From Phlyctochytrium arcticum (Eukaryota; Chytridiomycota; Chytridiomycetes; Chytridiales; Chytridiaceae): a DNA stretch of 64,000 nt. This document shows positions 8,137-17,673 of this stretch, in pieces. A program made the translations under genes and the position numbers. Each line of letters opens with the position of its first letter. Within the stretch, counting starts at the first letter, position 1. Location: assembly GCA_025602905.1 (NCBI GenBank), contig JAHLKI010000041.1, positions 115,683-179,682 on the forward strand, given 5' to 3'. Below the pieces are notes generated by a model. That model had not been told where the DNA came from. It made no database searches and was given only the letters and a program-made list of their open reading frames with translations.

Positions 8137-9639
8137 ATGGTATATCGGACCAATCTATTAGAATTCGATGGTTCACTAAGAACACCAGAACCTAATCCTC
8201 AGAGTAACCTGAAGACAGTAGGTGTCGATGTAAATCACGGAAGACCTCGTGTAGTCGGCACATTTAACAAAAGGTTGAGACGTATGAATACGCGAAACGT
8301 TTCTCATATTGATCACCATGTTCAAGATGTCTCTGCTACAGATTTAAAGACAAGTGATTCTCGGTATGCCACTAAAGCATATAAGGACTTTGAAGAATAT
8401 AAAAATCTCGAACTGATGTATCGAGAGAAACAGCAATTCATTGATTCAATCACGCCGCAAAAGTCAGTCAGTGGAACAAATGCGTCACGTTTACCCATTC
8501 CGTCGCAGAATGGAGTGATCTTTCATTACCCCCCAGAAGTCACTGCGAATACTGGAATGATGTTTTCCAAGCCGCAAAATACACCAGAACGTGAGAGACC
8601 ATTACAGGGGCAAACTGTATCCCGTCCTGTCATTGAAGTGTCTGATACAGTTGTGCGAAAAGATGCAGAAACTGGTCTTGGGTTTCTCAGTGAACCATCG
8701 ACTGTAGTTAATCCGTTGCCAATTAGACGGGTACCTGAAGAAATTGAAATCAGTATTCCAGGTGGTTTCCCAAGAGTACCAAGTCCCGAACCTTCGCCTC
8801 GAAATGTGACTCCAGTTGAGACATATGTTCCTCAGAGTTTCCCTCCTTCCGACATTGTTGCATCAGGTCGAGCTAATGTTCAAGAAGTTCTTGATGACAA
8901 TTTTGTCAATAATAATGTTTCAGAATATAACATGCGAGGTACAATTAGACGAGGGAGAACAACAACAAACCGTACTAATCCATACAACAAAAAGGACAAG
9001 GTACGTCTTGCGAATGGACAATTGTCGAATCCTGTAGTAACCGATTCAGAGATTCAAAACAATGTTGTCACTGATCCGGCGTCAGGTTCTGCTGTATTCG
9101 TTCCTCAAACTGAAGGTGTAGAAACCCGTCAAAGGCGTCGACCTTCGACACCGATCCCTCGCCCGTCTCCAATACCTGAAGCAAATGTTGGTCGTGAGAT
9201 TCAATACGATTATTTGGCAGCAGATGCAACGACAAATGTCGCTCAAGTTCCAGAACCGCCGCAACCTGTTAACGTTTCTGTCATTCGTCCACTAAGTGCG
9301 TTGCCCACTCAATTGACTGATTCGGCGATCATCAATCCGAAAAGAGCACAACGACAAGAAGTAGATTTGGAACAGGCTGCACCTAAGCGACGAAAGAAAA
9401 ATCCTCGACTTGAGCCTCCAGGATTCGTTAAGTTGCCCAAAGCATCGGCTACCTCATATAAGGATTTCGAGAAACCTTTTGAATATCCAAAGAAACCGGC
9501 TGTAACTGGTACCGCAATCTTGAATCCACCAAGGGCTGTAACTGGTACCGCCATTCTAAACCCTGGCAGAGCGAATAGGTTACGTGATGAAGAACGAGAA
9601 TCTTTGGCGCCTCCGGCAAAGCGTCGTAAGAGAAAATAA
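8137..9639 (+). CDS. Long proline/asparagine-rich disordered protein with C-terminal NLS
   Basis: 500 aa, not recognised. Mostly low in hydrophobic runs and rich in P, N, R, S, T and V, so probably disordered. YKDFE occurs twice (KAYKDFEEYKN near residue 85, SYKDFEKPFEY near residue 445). VTGTAILNP occurs twice close together near residues 455-475. The tail PPAKRRKRK is a strong candidate nuclear localisation signal, with a second basic cluster PKRRKKNPR near residue 415. The repeated short linear motifs and its place in the structural block suggest a capsid-internal cement or core protein with several docking sites, which is inference. Stop at 9639 is only 14 nt before the integrase ATG. Confidence 0.75.
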   Translation: MVYRTNLLEFDGSLRTPEPNPQSNLKTVGVDVNHGRPRVVGTFNKRLRRMNTRNVSHIDHHVQDVSATDLKTSDSRYATKAYKDFEEYKNLELMYREKQQFIDSITPQKSVSGTNASRLPIPSQNGVIFHYPPEVTANTGMMFSKPQNTPERERPLQGQTVSRPVIEVSDTVVRKDAETGLGFLSEPSTVVNPLPIRRVPEEIEISIPGGFPRVPSPEPSPRNVTPVETYVPQSFPPSDIVASGRANVQEVLDDNFVNNNVSEYNMRGTIRRGRTTTNRTNPYNKKDKVRLANGQLSNPVVTDSEIQNNVVTDPASGSAVFVPQTEGVETRQRRRPSTPIPRPSPIPEANVGREIQYDYLAADATTNVAQVPEPPQPVNVSVIRPLSALPTQLTDSAIINPKRAQRQEVDLEQAAPKRRKKNPRLEPPGFVKLPKASATSYKDFEKPFEYPKKPAVTGTAILNPPRAVTGTAILNPGRANRLRDEERESLAPPAKRRKRK

Positions 9640-9653
9640 ATGATTAATAGTAA

Positions 9654-10912
9654 ATGGAAGAAGTACCGGTCATTAAATCGAGGAGTCTACAATATTCGAA
9701 AGAGCTATCAGATCTAGATGCCCGTCAATTGAAAGAGTTTTACTATAAGGACCTCCATATGTATGGTAGGGATAGACTCTATTATGCATATAAACAGAGG
9801 TATCCTGATTCTAAAGTGTCTCAGAGAGCGGTGTTAAAATGGCTCAAGAAACAAGAAATCTATCAAAGAAGTAGTCGCCCTATCGGAAGTAAGGGTAGTA
9901 TTCGCCCTATACTCTCATCCAAACCAGGGACTTTCCAAATTGATACTGTGAATATGAGGTCACATTCATATAATGGGTTTAATTATATTGTAAATTTAAT
10001 CGACATCTTCAGTAAAAAACTGCTCTGAAACGGAATACACAAGAAGAGGTCAAAACATTTCTAGAAGATCTATTAGAAGACGGTGTCGAGATAGTATATG
10101 TGAACAGCGACCAAGGTCAGGAATTCAAACATCTGGTTCAAGGCTTAGCTGAAGAATACGGTATTAAATGGACATTTTCAAAACCTCACACACCGACTTC
10201 AAATTCACATGTAGAAAGGGTCAATGGCTCACTTAAAAATATTCTGTTCAAATCGATTCAATTGGGTGATCCAAATTGGCCAGCAGCATTACCAAAGATT
10301 GTGGAAAATTTAAATACTAGCGCTATTCATTTTGGTAGTGGCAATATGACCACTCAACAGATATTAGATAATCCTGAAGCAGCTTATAGGACGCAATTGT
10401 TGCAAAGAACGAAAGGAAGGGGAAACAAATTACTACCCGACCTTTCGGTGGGAAACAAGGTGAGAAAACTAACAACTATCTCTAAACTGGAGAAAAGGAG
10501 TAAAAAATTGTACTTTTCAAAGGAGATTTATACGATATCAAAAATAGTTAAAACGACACGGTCTAGTGCTTATCAAGATTCTTACAAGATAAAAAACTCG
10601 TTAGATAAAGAAATGTACGGGCTGTACCCTGCCTATATGCTAAGAAAAATCGATGATGTAGAAAATGTATTGCCTGAACCTGCAAATGTGAATACTGAAA
10701 CTGAAGAAGAAGAAGATGAAGAAGATGATGGTATTGAGAAATACGAAGTAGAAGCTATTTTGGACAAGAAAATTACACGACGAAAGATTTTTTACTTAAT
10801 TCTATGGAAGGGGTACGATATAGAAGATTCTACTTGGGAACCTAGGAGTAACCTAATAGAAGACGGATTTCAAGATGAGATAGAAGACTATGAAAGAGAA
10901 CACTCTAATTAG
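9654..10912 (+). CDS. RVE-type integrase with C-terminal chromodomain (frameshifted)
   Basis: Retrovirus/Polinton-type DDE integrase. The N-terminal part (residues about 20-75) is helical with an HTH-like segment. The catalytic core has Asp in GTFQIDTVNM, Asp in VNSDQGQEF and Glu in SNSHVERVNG, with 34 residues between the last two (family D35E). An acidic linker leads to a chromodomain (YEVEAILDKK...YLILWKGYDIEDSTWEPRSNL). The frame breaks after FSKK at 10013-10018: six A residues where seven would keep frame, so translation would stop at 10026-10028 in the first frame. The downstream frame is fully conserved, suggesting a recent indel or sequence error. Its stop overlaps the convergent tyrosine recombinase stop. 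The 5-bp duplication around the element fits this enzyme. Confidence 0.88.
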
Positions 10913-12381
10913 TTCGTTGCCTGCTCGCGTCTACGTTTGCATTTTAGTGCAACTTTCTCTATTGTCAAGTCTGGAGGCAATCGTTTACTGGCCATGATGT
11001 ATTTTTGTACGGTTCGAAAAGGTTTGATTTCCATTGCTTCGTATTCGTCCATGAGTGCAAATGCTATCTCTTTTTCTTCATCGGACCACTTGCGTGTCCA
11101 CTTGCGTTTATTAGAACTGCTGCTACTGCTGGTGGCCGTATTCTGTTCCACAGCTTCAACTTGTTCGACTTGTTCCATGTCTTCTTCAATTCGAAACGTA
11201 TAGTTCAGCGCTTGTAAATTGATACTATGTCCCATTTCATATGCCATTTTCTTTCTCTCTGGGAGATATTTCAAATTACCCAAGGCAGTTTGATATGACA
11301 CATACAATTTTCTCATATCAGTGGAAGTCAATGGTTTACCCACTACACGCTGCATGATTGATGCGACCTTTTCACTCCATCTGTTCTCCCATCCAGTGAA
11401 TAAATTCTGATCCTCGTCTGTAGCAAACCTGGTGCGATATGCCTCAATCATTTTTCGCTCGTGTCGGGTTACATGAAAAACGTATTCGCCATAAGCGTTT
11501 ACGGTCTTGTAATCATTTAGAACAATGTCAAAATTTTCATCATCATAATGGTTTGGCGCGTCTTTGTTTAGTGACATCGTCGAGAAGTCTTTACTACGTC
11601 TTGGCGGGCGGTTTGTATAGAACGAAACAATGATTGCAGCACGCAGCTCATCTTTGGTGCAATTGTCAAGGTCAAGATTTTGCAAGTGTTCGGCAGACCT
11701 TTCCTTAACATAGACCCATGGGATGTACTTGTTTCTCATAAACGCTTCACTGGCTCGTTGTTCTTGTCGAATTAAATTGATTTGTTGGTTATAATATGTT
11801 TGATGGGAAGAAAACATTTCCTTTAATCCTTCATAGTTTTCCACCCGCTGTTTCTCTTCATTGTTTAATATTCGAAACAGAACAGCAAATCCTTTGCATG
11901 CATTAGCCAGTAGTTGCATCTTTTCTTTCACTTCAGTTTCATTCTCTAGAATTTCCTCCAATTTAGCATCTAGTAAATTTTTGATATAATGTTTCTTGAG
12001 AATATAATCAGTCGTTTCTAATTGAAACAAAGTCATGCCATTTCTGGCGTCTAATTTGCGCTTGGTTAAAGTATTTCTTTGTATGGAAATGTTTGGGTCT
12101 TCTTTGGCTCGTTCAAAGACCATGTCAACAAACTCGGGCGTAAACTCTAAAGGTTCAATTTCCCTAATCTCTTGTGCCATTTCCATGTGCACTGGTTGTT
12201 CAACTGATTCGGGAAGTTGAGGCAAAAGATTAACGATATATTCGGCAAACTCGGGGGAAACATTGTTTGCAAGGAGAAAATATCCTAGAGTCTGCTTCGT
12301 TAAATTCTTGTCCATGATATGCGCAACACCATTAGGTGTCATGTACTGGGAGAATACAAAGTTTCTCATATAGTCGTCCAT
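10909..12381 (-). CDS. Tyrosine recombinase with C-terminal Myb/SANT-like tail
   Basis: 490 aa. The catalytic domain carries the family set in order: Arg in TNRPPRRSKDF (R261 or R262), Lys in VLNDYKTVNAYG (K292), Arg in TDMRKLYVSYQ (R357), His in MGHS (H385) and the nucleophile candidate Tyr in LQALNY (Y394). The PPRR...D and NDYKT...YG patterns are those of viral/PLV tyrosine recombinases. Residues about 1-220 would form the core-binding and arm domain. After an Glu/Val/Ser-rich linker, KRKWTRKWSDEEKEIAFAL begins a Myb-like helical segment (about 425-488). It could excise or circularise the element, or resolve replication products; the integration footprint does not require it. Intact frame, unlike the neighbouring RVE integrase. 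Confidence 0.82.
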   Translation of the reverse strand: MDDYMRNFVFSQYMTPNGVAHIMDKNLTKQTLGYFLLANNVSPEFAEYIVNLLPQLPESVEQPVHMEMAQEIREIEPLEFTPEFVDMVFERAKEDPNISIQRNTLTKRKLDARNGMTLFQLETTDYILKKHYIKNLLDAKLEEILENETEVKEKMQLLANACKGFAVLFRILNNEEKQRVENYEGLKEMFSSHQTYYNQQINLIRQEQRASEAFMRNKYIPWVYVKERSAEHLQNLDLDNCTKDELRAAIIVSFYTNRPPRRSKDFSTMSLNKDAPNHYDDENFDIVLNDYKTVNAYGEYVFHVTRHERKMIEAYRTRFATDEDQNLFTGWENRWSEKVASIMQRVVGKPLTSTDMRKLYVSYQTALGNLKYLPERKKMAYEMGHSINLQALNYTFRIEEDMEQVEQVEAVEQNTATSSSSSSNKRKWTRKWSDEEKEIAFALMDEYEAMEIKPFRTVQKYIMASKRLPPDLTIEKVALKCKRRREQATN

Positions 12382-12502
12382 GATGATTGTTATAAAAAGT
12401 AAGATATTTTATTTTGACTCGATTTTTGACTCGAAACCGCAGCTTTTATGTACAACAATACTATCGATACAAAACTATGGATTGATACAATATGATGCAA
12501 GA

Positions 12503-12934
12503 TTACTTGGAATATTGGGGCGGTTGTTCAACCTCACTGATTATATGTTCTAAAGCCCTTAATTCAACAATCATTCTAACCTCTTCACATGTAAAAAGAT
12601 TTAAATCTTTAAATCTCATGAAGAACAATGACGCTCTACTCCAATCTACCCACCTAAGTGAATTGAACACTTGTCTGATTTCTTCTTTTAGGTCGTCTTC
12701 GTTTAATGAAAAATCAAAAGATTCCCATGAATCGTTCATACATCTTTTTAGATCAGCCTTTAATTCCGCAATGACCGTTTTAATCTGTTCTGCTCGTGTA
12801 CGAATAGGTAGATCGATTTTAAAGGTTTCTTTTATAAGTCTCTTGTAATTCTCTGTCGCTTTTGTCTCGCCTTCTGTGATATATCTCTCATATTTGGAAA
12901 TAATCGCAATATAGACAGAAGGATCAACAATCAT
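12503..12934 (-). CDS. Unknown 143-aa protein
   Basis: Not recognised. Predicted mostly helical: an N-terminal KYERYITEGETKATENYKR region, a central acidic/basic helix and a C-terminal half with LRWVDWSRASLFFMRF. No cysteine pairs or NTPase motif. Same strand as the next two genes (YR to the left, 108-aa gene to the right) and separated from them by 80-120 nt AT-rich gaps. The downstream 108-aa product shares its size class and acidic/aromatic character, but I cannot show homology. Confidence 0.6.
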   Translation of the reverse strand: MIVDPSVYIAIISKYERYITEGETKATENYKRLIKETFKIDLPIRTRAEQIKTVIAELKADLKRCMNDSWESFDFSLNEDDLKEEIRQVFNSLRWVDWSRASLFFMRFKDLNLFTCEEVRMIVELRALEHIISEVEQPPQYSK

Positions 12935-13013
12935 TCTTATTTCTCAATAATACAAAAATATGTCACTGACTTGAAACGCAGTTTATTACAGATTGATACA
13001 ATATGATGCTAGG

Positions 13014-13340
13014 TTACAACAGTTTGTGGGTCATGATCTCGTTTTCGAACCAACCGGAAAAAGACTCAAAACCCATACTATTACACTTATCCCTCATGAA
13101 ATCAATTGCGCCCTTCTTTTCAAAAAAGTCCCAAGCTCGTCTCTCTACATCAGTCCCAAATTCAAAAATGTCCCAGTTTGGAAACATTGGTCGTATTTGA
13201 TTGACATATTCCGGTGAAAGACATCCCAATTTGTAGCAAAATGCATTGATAAAGCACCATACAAACATTAGATGTTCCTCTTCTTCACTAGTAGTGTTGT
13301 TTTCTGCCGCTCTGTTCTTGCTTTGACGTGTGTTGACCAT
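13014..13340 (-). CDS. Unknown 108-aa acidic/aromatic protein
   Basis: Not recognised. Begins MVNTRQSKNRAAENNTTSEEEE, a disordered acidic start, followed by a compact region rich in F, W and C (VWCFINAFCYKLGC, FPNWDIFEFG, AWDFFEKKG). The ATG at 13340 is preceded by an AT-rich leader. No known motif; probably an accessory protein of the element. Confidence 0.6.
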   Translation of the reverse strand: MVNTRQSKNRAAENNTTSEEEEHLMFVWCFINAFCYKLGCLSPEYVNQIRPMFPNWDIFEFGTDVERRAWDFFEKKGAIDFMRDKCNSMGFESFSGWFENEIMTHKLL

Positions 13341-13663
13341 GTTGTTGGGTGTGTATTGTAGTGAGTAAGATAATTTAGTACTGCATGATGGAGAATGCGC
13401 GTCGTCTTTTTATAGAAGAAAATCTATCCATAGAAATGGAAAGAGTGCAATAAAGTTTATCCTTTCAAACAAAAGAAAGCGGCAGTACTACTGATTCACA
13501 AACAAAACCCGTATCAATTCGGTGCGGGTATTGCGGGTGTGATCCTCAGTGTTCCATATGAAAAAATCCTAGCTTTCCTATCCAAATTCTATCCAGATCC
13601 TAGCTTTTTCATATTCGTACAGGGAACGCTTTTTGATGAAAAAACTCTCTTCCCCTTCTCTTT
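13341..13663. other. Intergenic region left of direct repeat
   Basis: No gene seen. It contains short repeated phrases AATCCTAGCTTT and ATCCTAGCTTTTTCATATTCG that recur near 17341-17380, so the similarity of the two intergenic regions extends, more diverged, beyond the 136-bp repeat. Confidence 0.5.
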
Positions 13664-13799
13664 TATATTCTACCTAGCGTTCTAGCCCAAATAATACAAA
13701 CTTTTTTACAGAAATGAAAAATAAAAATTTTTAAAAATAAATTTGAATTGGTTTTCAATATTAGAACTACTTTTTTGAAAAATTGGGCTAGGAATTTAG
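13664..13799 (+). repeat. 136-bp intergenic direct repeat, copy A
   Basis: Matches 17426-17561 with a single visible difference (TTGG versus TTAG). It is AT-rich inside, with 9-bp inverted ends CTAGCCCAA (13682-13690) and TTGGGCTAG (13783-13791). Both copies lie just beyond the 3' ends of genes and together bracket the replication genes. Confidence 0.9.
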
Positions 13800-13865
13800 A
13801 GCTTTTGAGAATCAGAACGGGAAGCTTTCTTTTCCTTCCCGTTGCGAAAAAGTAACAATAGGATT

Positions 13866-14483
13866 CTAGCTGGAATTATAGAGATTCTCCATATAGCATA
13901 TTTTACAATGAGTCTTCCATGTCTCTTCTTTCTTAATTGTGCCGCGACATTTCTGCGTCGGACATGGTTTTGTTTTACGTCTTGAATAAAGATCAGGTGT
14001 TGTAACTTGTGTCACTGGAATATTATTTAATATCTGCCAGCATGGAGTACACATCTTCTTCCACTGGGTTGCCGCTGTCACCCCAAAGTACTTTTTACAT
14101 CGAGAACACTGATTGTTGCACTTTTTACAATGAAGACATATCTCACCAGGTTGAGACTTGTCGAAACGAATATGACAAATAAGACATGGTTTGGTCTTTG
14201 CTTTCAACTCATTGAATTTTTTCTGACAATCTGTCGCCTGTGATGCAGTCATGCATTTGTGGACGCAACAATTTCCCACAATCAACACTTTATCAGTCTC
14301 GTGGTTCTGTATTCGACAAATCTCACTAATTGGATGAGTACAGATACATTTTGTTAAACCTCGCTCACAAGCCACGTCGAGAATCATCCACTCATTAAGA
14401 GCTTCTTCATATTCACTTGCTACAGAATGGTACACTAATGCTTGTTTGAACTTTTCCTCGTATGATCCATGTAATACTAGCAT
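13866..14483 (-). CDS. Cys/His-rich zinc-ribbon protein
   Basis: 205 aa. Cysteine pairs recur throughout: CICTH...C near residue 47, NCCVHKC near 70, CLICH near 98, CLHCKKC..CSRCKK (about 115-130), CTPC near 145, and CPTQKC...HCKIC at the C terminus, so several zinc ribbons or fingers are likely. The N-terminal segment EWMILDVACERGLTKCIC, followed by an HP-I...I-N-HETD..LIVGNCC pattern, resembles a zinc domain found in several large and PLV-type dsDNA virus proteins; I cannot name it with certainty. It is divergent from the primase-helicase and next to an HTH protein, which suggests a role in replication or transcription. Confidence 0.7.
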   Translation of the reverse strand: MLVLHGSYEEKFKQALVYHSVASEYEEALNEWMILDVACERGLTKCICTHPISEICRIQNHETDKVLIVGNCCVHKCMTASQATDCQKKFNELKAKTKPCLICHIRFDKSQPGEICLHCKKCNNQCSRCKKYFGVTAATQWKKMCTPCWQILNNIPVTQVTTPDLYSRRKTKPCPTQKCRGTIKKEETWKTHCKICYMENLYNSS

Positions 14484-14499
14484 TTCTGGTGACCTTAAC

Positions 14500-14736
14500 T
14501 TAGGACACCAGAGTTTTTTGTCGCAAATTTGGTGGTGCGTTTGACAAACGCATTTTTGGTTCCTTCTGAATCGTAATGTAGGGTGTCCATACTGAACGTT
14601 TGCCGTGTACGAGCTTCATAGCCGTATCTTTGCTGATATTCAACAATTTGGTCAACTGCCTAATTGATGGTGCCGTAAACTCCTTTTCCAAATCAAAACG
14701 CCGCAATGTGGCAAAATACACAAATTCAGAATGCAT
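14500..14736 (-). CDS. Small helix-turn-helix protein
   Basis: 78 aa. Residues about 20-48 (FTAPSIRQLTKLLNISKDTA, then MKLVHGK) read as a helix-turn-helix: a short helix, a turn at LNIS and a recognition helix. The tail is basic. It is the first gene on the minus strand from the divergent gap shared with the primase-helicase, where a small regulator would sit. Stop is 16 nt from the zinc-ribbon gene start, so the two are probably co-transcribed. Function inferred from the HTH pattern only. Confidence 0.6.
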   Translation of the reverse strand: MHSEFVYFATLRRFDLEKEFTAPSIRQLTKLLNISKDTAMKLVHGKRSVWTPYITIQKEPKMRLSNAPPNLRQKTLVS

Positions 14737-14861
14737 GGTTGTGTCTTATTACTTCATATATCAATAATTTTTTATGTACTGCGTTTGGGACATCTATCTT
14801 TATTTTTTTTATATAAACTTCAAGTAAAGTCCGGCGTCCTAATCTTCGTACACCCCAAAAA
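14737..14861. promoter_or_regulatory. Divergent intergenic region, HTH protein / primase-helicase
   Basis: 125 nt of AT-rich sequence with TTTTATATAAAC about 45 nt before the primase-helicase ATG; candidate bidirectional promoter. Confidence 0.45.
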
Positions 14862-17318
14862 ATGGCTCAAACTCAACTCTTCAAATACGCCAAAAAGATG
14901 CATGCTCATAACCGGGCCTTTATCCCGATTCCCGCCTCGATTCAAAATAAATGCCCTATTGGCAAATGGAGCAACGGGAGTTATATTTTTGAAAAAGACT
15001 TTAAGAAACGAGAACAGGCCGATTGCAACCTTTCACTTATCATCAATGACCAGTACATGGTGATTGACGTGGATAACCGGGCACCGTCTATTAAAAATAA
15101 GAGTGACAAGTATTCTGAGCGGACCGGAATTGAGGATTTTCAGGAATTAGTGGAACAAAATGAACATCTCCCGTCAACTCTCAGCGTCACGACTCCCTCT
15201 GGTGGCAAACATTACTATTTTAGTCTTTCTGGTTCCGATGAAGAAGCTCAATTGAAAAACTGGGCTGTGTGCATGACGCTAAATGATAAACTCATTGCCG
15301 TGGATGTTAGGAAACAGGGCGGGTGTATTATGTGTCCGCCTTCCAAGAAAAAGGCCAAACTCTACACCTGGGATGATACAAATCTCGAATACAAGAAGGA
15401 AATGGCGCCCCTTCCGAAATGGATTCTAGATAATATTCTGACTACGATGAAGAAGACTAAGAAACATTTTGAACTGCAACAATTTACGGCCAATCCCGTG
15501 GACAATACGATTCTAAATGATGAAGATGTGATTCTGTTCAAGGAAAGTGAATACTATCAGGACCACTTTCAGATTGACAAGAGTGCAAATCGAAACAATA
15601 TCTTTCTAATTACGGCCACGAAACCTTATGAATGCAAAGTGTGTAAACGGAAGCACGTCAAAAATAGCAACCATCCTTTTCTAGTGAGGCACAATGGCGT
15701 GCTCCGATTTGTATGCCGTTCCGGGAAAGGCAATAACGTGGTTGTCGATAAAGATTATCTTGCGATGTGGAATGCATTTGATGACAAGGTTGCCAAGAAA
15801 ATAGTAGAGGATTGTGATTGCAGCAACAAGGCGATATCTGAAGCGTTATTTGCCCTATGTCAAGATACAGTCTATCCGTGTACCGTTCGAGGGAAATGGC
15901 AGCATTTCAATCCCAAGATTGGTATTTGGCAAGAACAGTATCATACGTATATATTACGCCCATACTTTGACAAGCTGGCTCAGAGTCTTAATAAACTTTC
16001 CTTCATCTGCCACAAAATTCACGAGGAGTGTGTGGATGATACAAACAAGGCAATTTGGTCAGCAAGAGGGAGATGTGCAAAGGTATCGGAATCCGATGTA
16101 AAAACGACACGAGAGAAGGGCAACATCATTCAGGCATTATATGAACTGATTGGTGATATGAATGTCGCAAACAAGTTTAATAGTTTCCCCCAAAATCTTC
16201 ATTTCACCAATTGTGTGTTTGACTTGAAGGAAGGTGTATTCCGCGATTCTGTGCCGTCTGATTATTCAACCATGTCTACAAACTTGGAATATATTCCTTA
16301 CAAAGATCATCCACAAGAAAAGAAGGACATTATCCACAAGTTTCTCAATGACTTCACTTGCCACCGAAGCGAGTTGAAGCATTTTTTACTTAAAGCGTTG
16401 GCCTCCGGCTTGGATAGGCTCAGTGTCGATCAATTGCTTTTTCTGTTTCATGGATATGGTAGTAATGCAAAATCGTTGCTGGCAAAGCTCATACGAAAGG
16501 CATGTGGTGACTATTCTGCTCCTATTTCAAGTGCGTTGGTTGCTCGTCCAACCGTGAATGCCCAAGCGGCTACTCCCGCGTTACTTGCCATGAAACATAT
16601 TCGAAGCGGAATATTGACTGAATTAGAGCAAAAGTCGCTCTATACAGAATTCCTCAAGTTGATTTGTAGCGGTGATGAGACTAGTGCCCGAGGGTTATAC
16701 GAAGGGAGGATGGAGGCCATCAAACTAGCCGTGGTTCCATTTATCATGTTAAACAGTCTTCCTGTTATTCATGATAATACCAAGGGTTTCTGGCGACGTG
16801 TAGTGGTGATTCCCTGTGAAGCGCAATTTGAAATGGAACCAGATCCAAAGAATGCCAAACAAATGAAAATTGTCAATGGATTCGAAGAGAAAGTGTTGGA
16901 ATGTGCCGATACATTTGTCGCATTACTTGTCGATGTCTATTTGAATGACTATCAGAAGGAAGGGATCAAGGTTAATGTCCAACCTCAGATCGTCCGTGAC
17001 GCTCATGACAAGTATCAAATGTCGCAAAATATTTCACTGGCATTCGAGCAAAATGCATTGATTAAGGTGGATGGTCACCATATTCTTGTCAGTCACGTTA
17101 ATACCTTGTTTCGATCGTACTGCAAGAATATTGGAGCAGATTGTAATCGAACAACACTTGGTATGCTGCATGATCACCTCGATCGAATATCACCACCCAA
17201 CAACCAAACCAGACAGATTTGGGTTGCAGCAGATAGCGATAATGAAGATGATGACGATGGCAAAAATGTCAAAGGATGGAAGGGCTTCAAGTTTAACCCG
17301 GATTTTGTGACAGAGTAG
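14862..17318 (+). CDS. Primase-polymerase / superfamily 3 (D5-like) helicase
   Basis: Replicative primase-helicase of 818 aa. The N-terminal AEP-type prim-pol region (about 1-200) has the acidic motif MVIDVDNR (about 66-72) and the SGGKHYYF motif (about 112-120). A Cys/His cluster (ECKVCKRKH...CRSG, about 257-285) may bind zinc. The helicase has Walker A HGYGSNAKS (about 530), Walker B-like ILTELEQK (about 585), SF3 motif C-like IMLNSLPVI (about 628) and Arg-finger FWRRVVVIP (about 645). An acidic tail ends the protein. The element encodes no recognisable DNA polymerase B, so this protein is the obvious core of its replication. The ATG at 14862 (MAQTQLFKYAKKMHAHNR) is the first in a long uninterrupted frame. 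Confidence 0.9.
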   Translation: MAQTQLFKYAKKMHAHNRAFIPIPASIQNKCPIGKWSNGSYIFEKDFKKREQADCNLSLIINDQYMVIDVDNRAPSIKNKSDKYSERTGIEDFQELVEQNEHLPSTLSVTTPSGGKHYYFSLSGSDEEAQLKNWAVCMTLNDKLIAVDVRKQGGCIMCPPSKKKAKLYTWDDTNLEYKKEMAPLPKWILDNILTTMKKTKKHFELQQFTANPVDNTILNDEDVILFKESEYYQDHFQIDKSANRNNIFLITATKPYECKVCKRKHVKNSNHPFLVRHNGVLRFVCRSGKGNNVVVDKDYLAMWNAFDDKVAKKIVEDCDCSNKAISEALFALCQDTVYPCTVRGKWQHFNPKIGIWQEQYHTYILRPYFDKLAQSLNKLSFICHKIHEECVDDTNKAIWSARGRCAKVSESDVKTTREKGNIIQALYELIGDMNVANKFNSFPQNLHFTNCVFDLKEGVFRDSVPSDYSTMSTNLEYIPYKDHPQEKKDIIHKFLNDFTCHRSELKHFLLKALASGLDRLSVDQLLFLFHGYGSNAKSLLAKLIRKACGDYSAPISSALVARPTVNAQAATPALLAMKHIRSGILTELEQKSLYTEFLKLICSGDETSARGLYEGRMEAIKLAVVPFIMLNSLPVIHDNTKGFWRRVVVIPCEAQFEMEPDPKNAKQMKIVNGFEEKVLECADTFVALLVDVYLNDYQKEGIKVNVQPQIVRDAHDKYQMSQNISLAFEQNALIKVDGHHILVSHVNTLFRSYCKNIGADCNRTTLGMLHDHLDRISPPNNQTRQIWVAADSDNEDDDDGKNVKGWKGFKFNPDFVTE

Positions 17319-17425
17319 ATAAAAAAATGAAAAAAAAAGATTCTAGCTTTTCTAGCGAAATCCTAGCTTTTTCATATTCGCACAGGGAGCAAAAACAGCT
17401 ACTTTTTAAGGCTTCCCCTTCTCTT
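17319..17425. other. Intergenic sequence before repeat copy B
   Basis: Short AT-rich 3' region after the primase-helicase. It repeats the phrase ATCCTAGCTTTTTCATATTCG seen near 13597. Confidence 0.45.
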
Positions 17426-17561
17426 TATATTCTACCTAGCGTTCTAGCCCAAATAATACAAACTTTTTTACAGAAATGAAAAATAAAAATTTTTAAAAAT
17501 AAATTTGAATTAGTTTTCAATATTAGAACTACTTTTTTGAAAAATTGGGCTAGGAATTTAG
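17426..17561 (+). repeat. 136-bp intergenic direct repeat, copy B
   Basis: Second copy of 13664-13799, same orientation, one visible mismatch, same inverted ends. It lies between the primase-helicase stop and the methyltransferase start. Confidence 0.9.
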
Positions 17562-17673
17562 CTTACCTATCAAATGAGGATCTACCCGCAAAAAACCCGT
17601 CCCGACTTGATGGGGATCTGTTCGTTTCAGTACTCTTGAAAAAAAATTTAAATATTGCAAAAGGACATACATA

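Noticed and set aside
10013..10028. Canonical X XXY YYZ programmed -1 frameshift site in the integrase
   Set aside because: The A AAA AAC heptamer is present but in the wrong phase: zero-frame codons are AAA AAA CTG. A canonical tandem-slippage site is therefore not supported, and a one-base indel is simpler.
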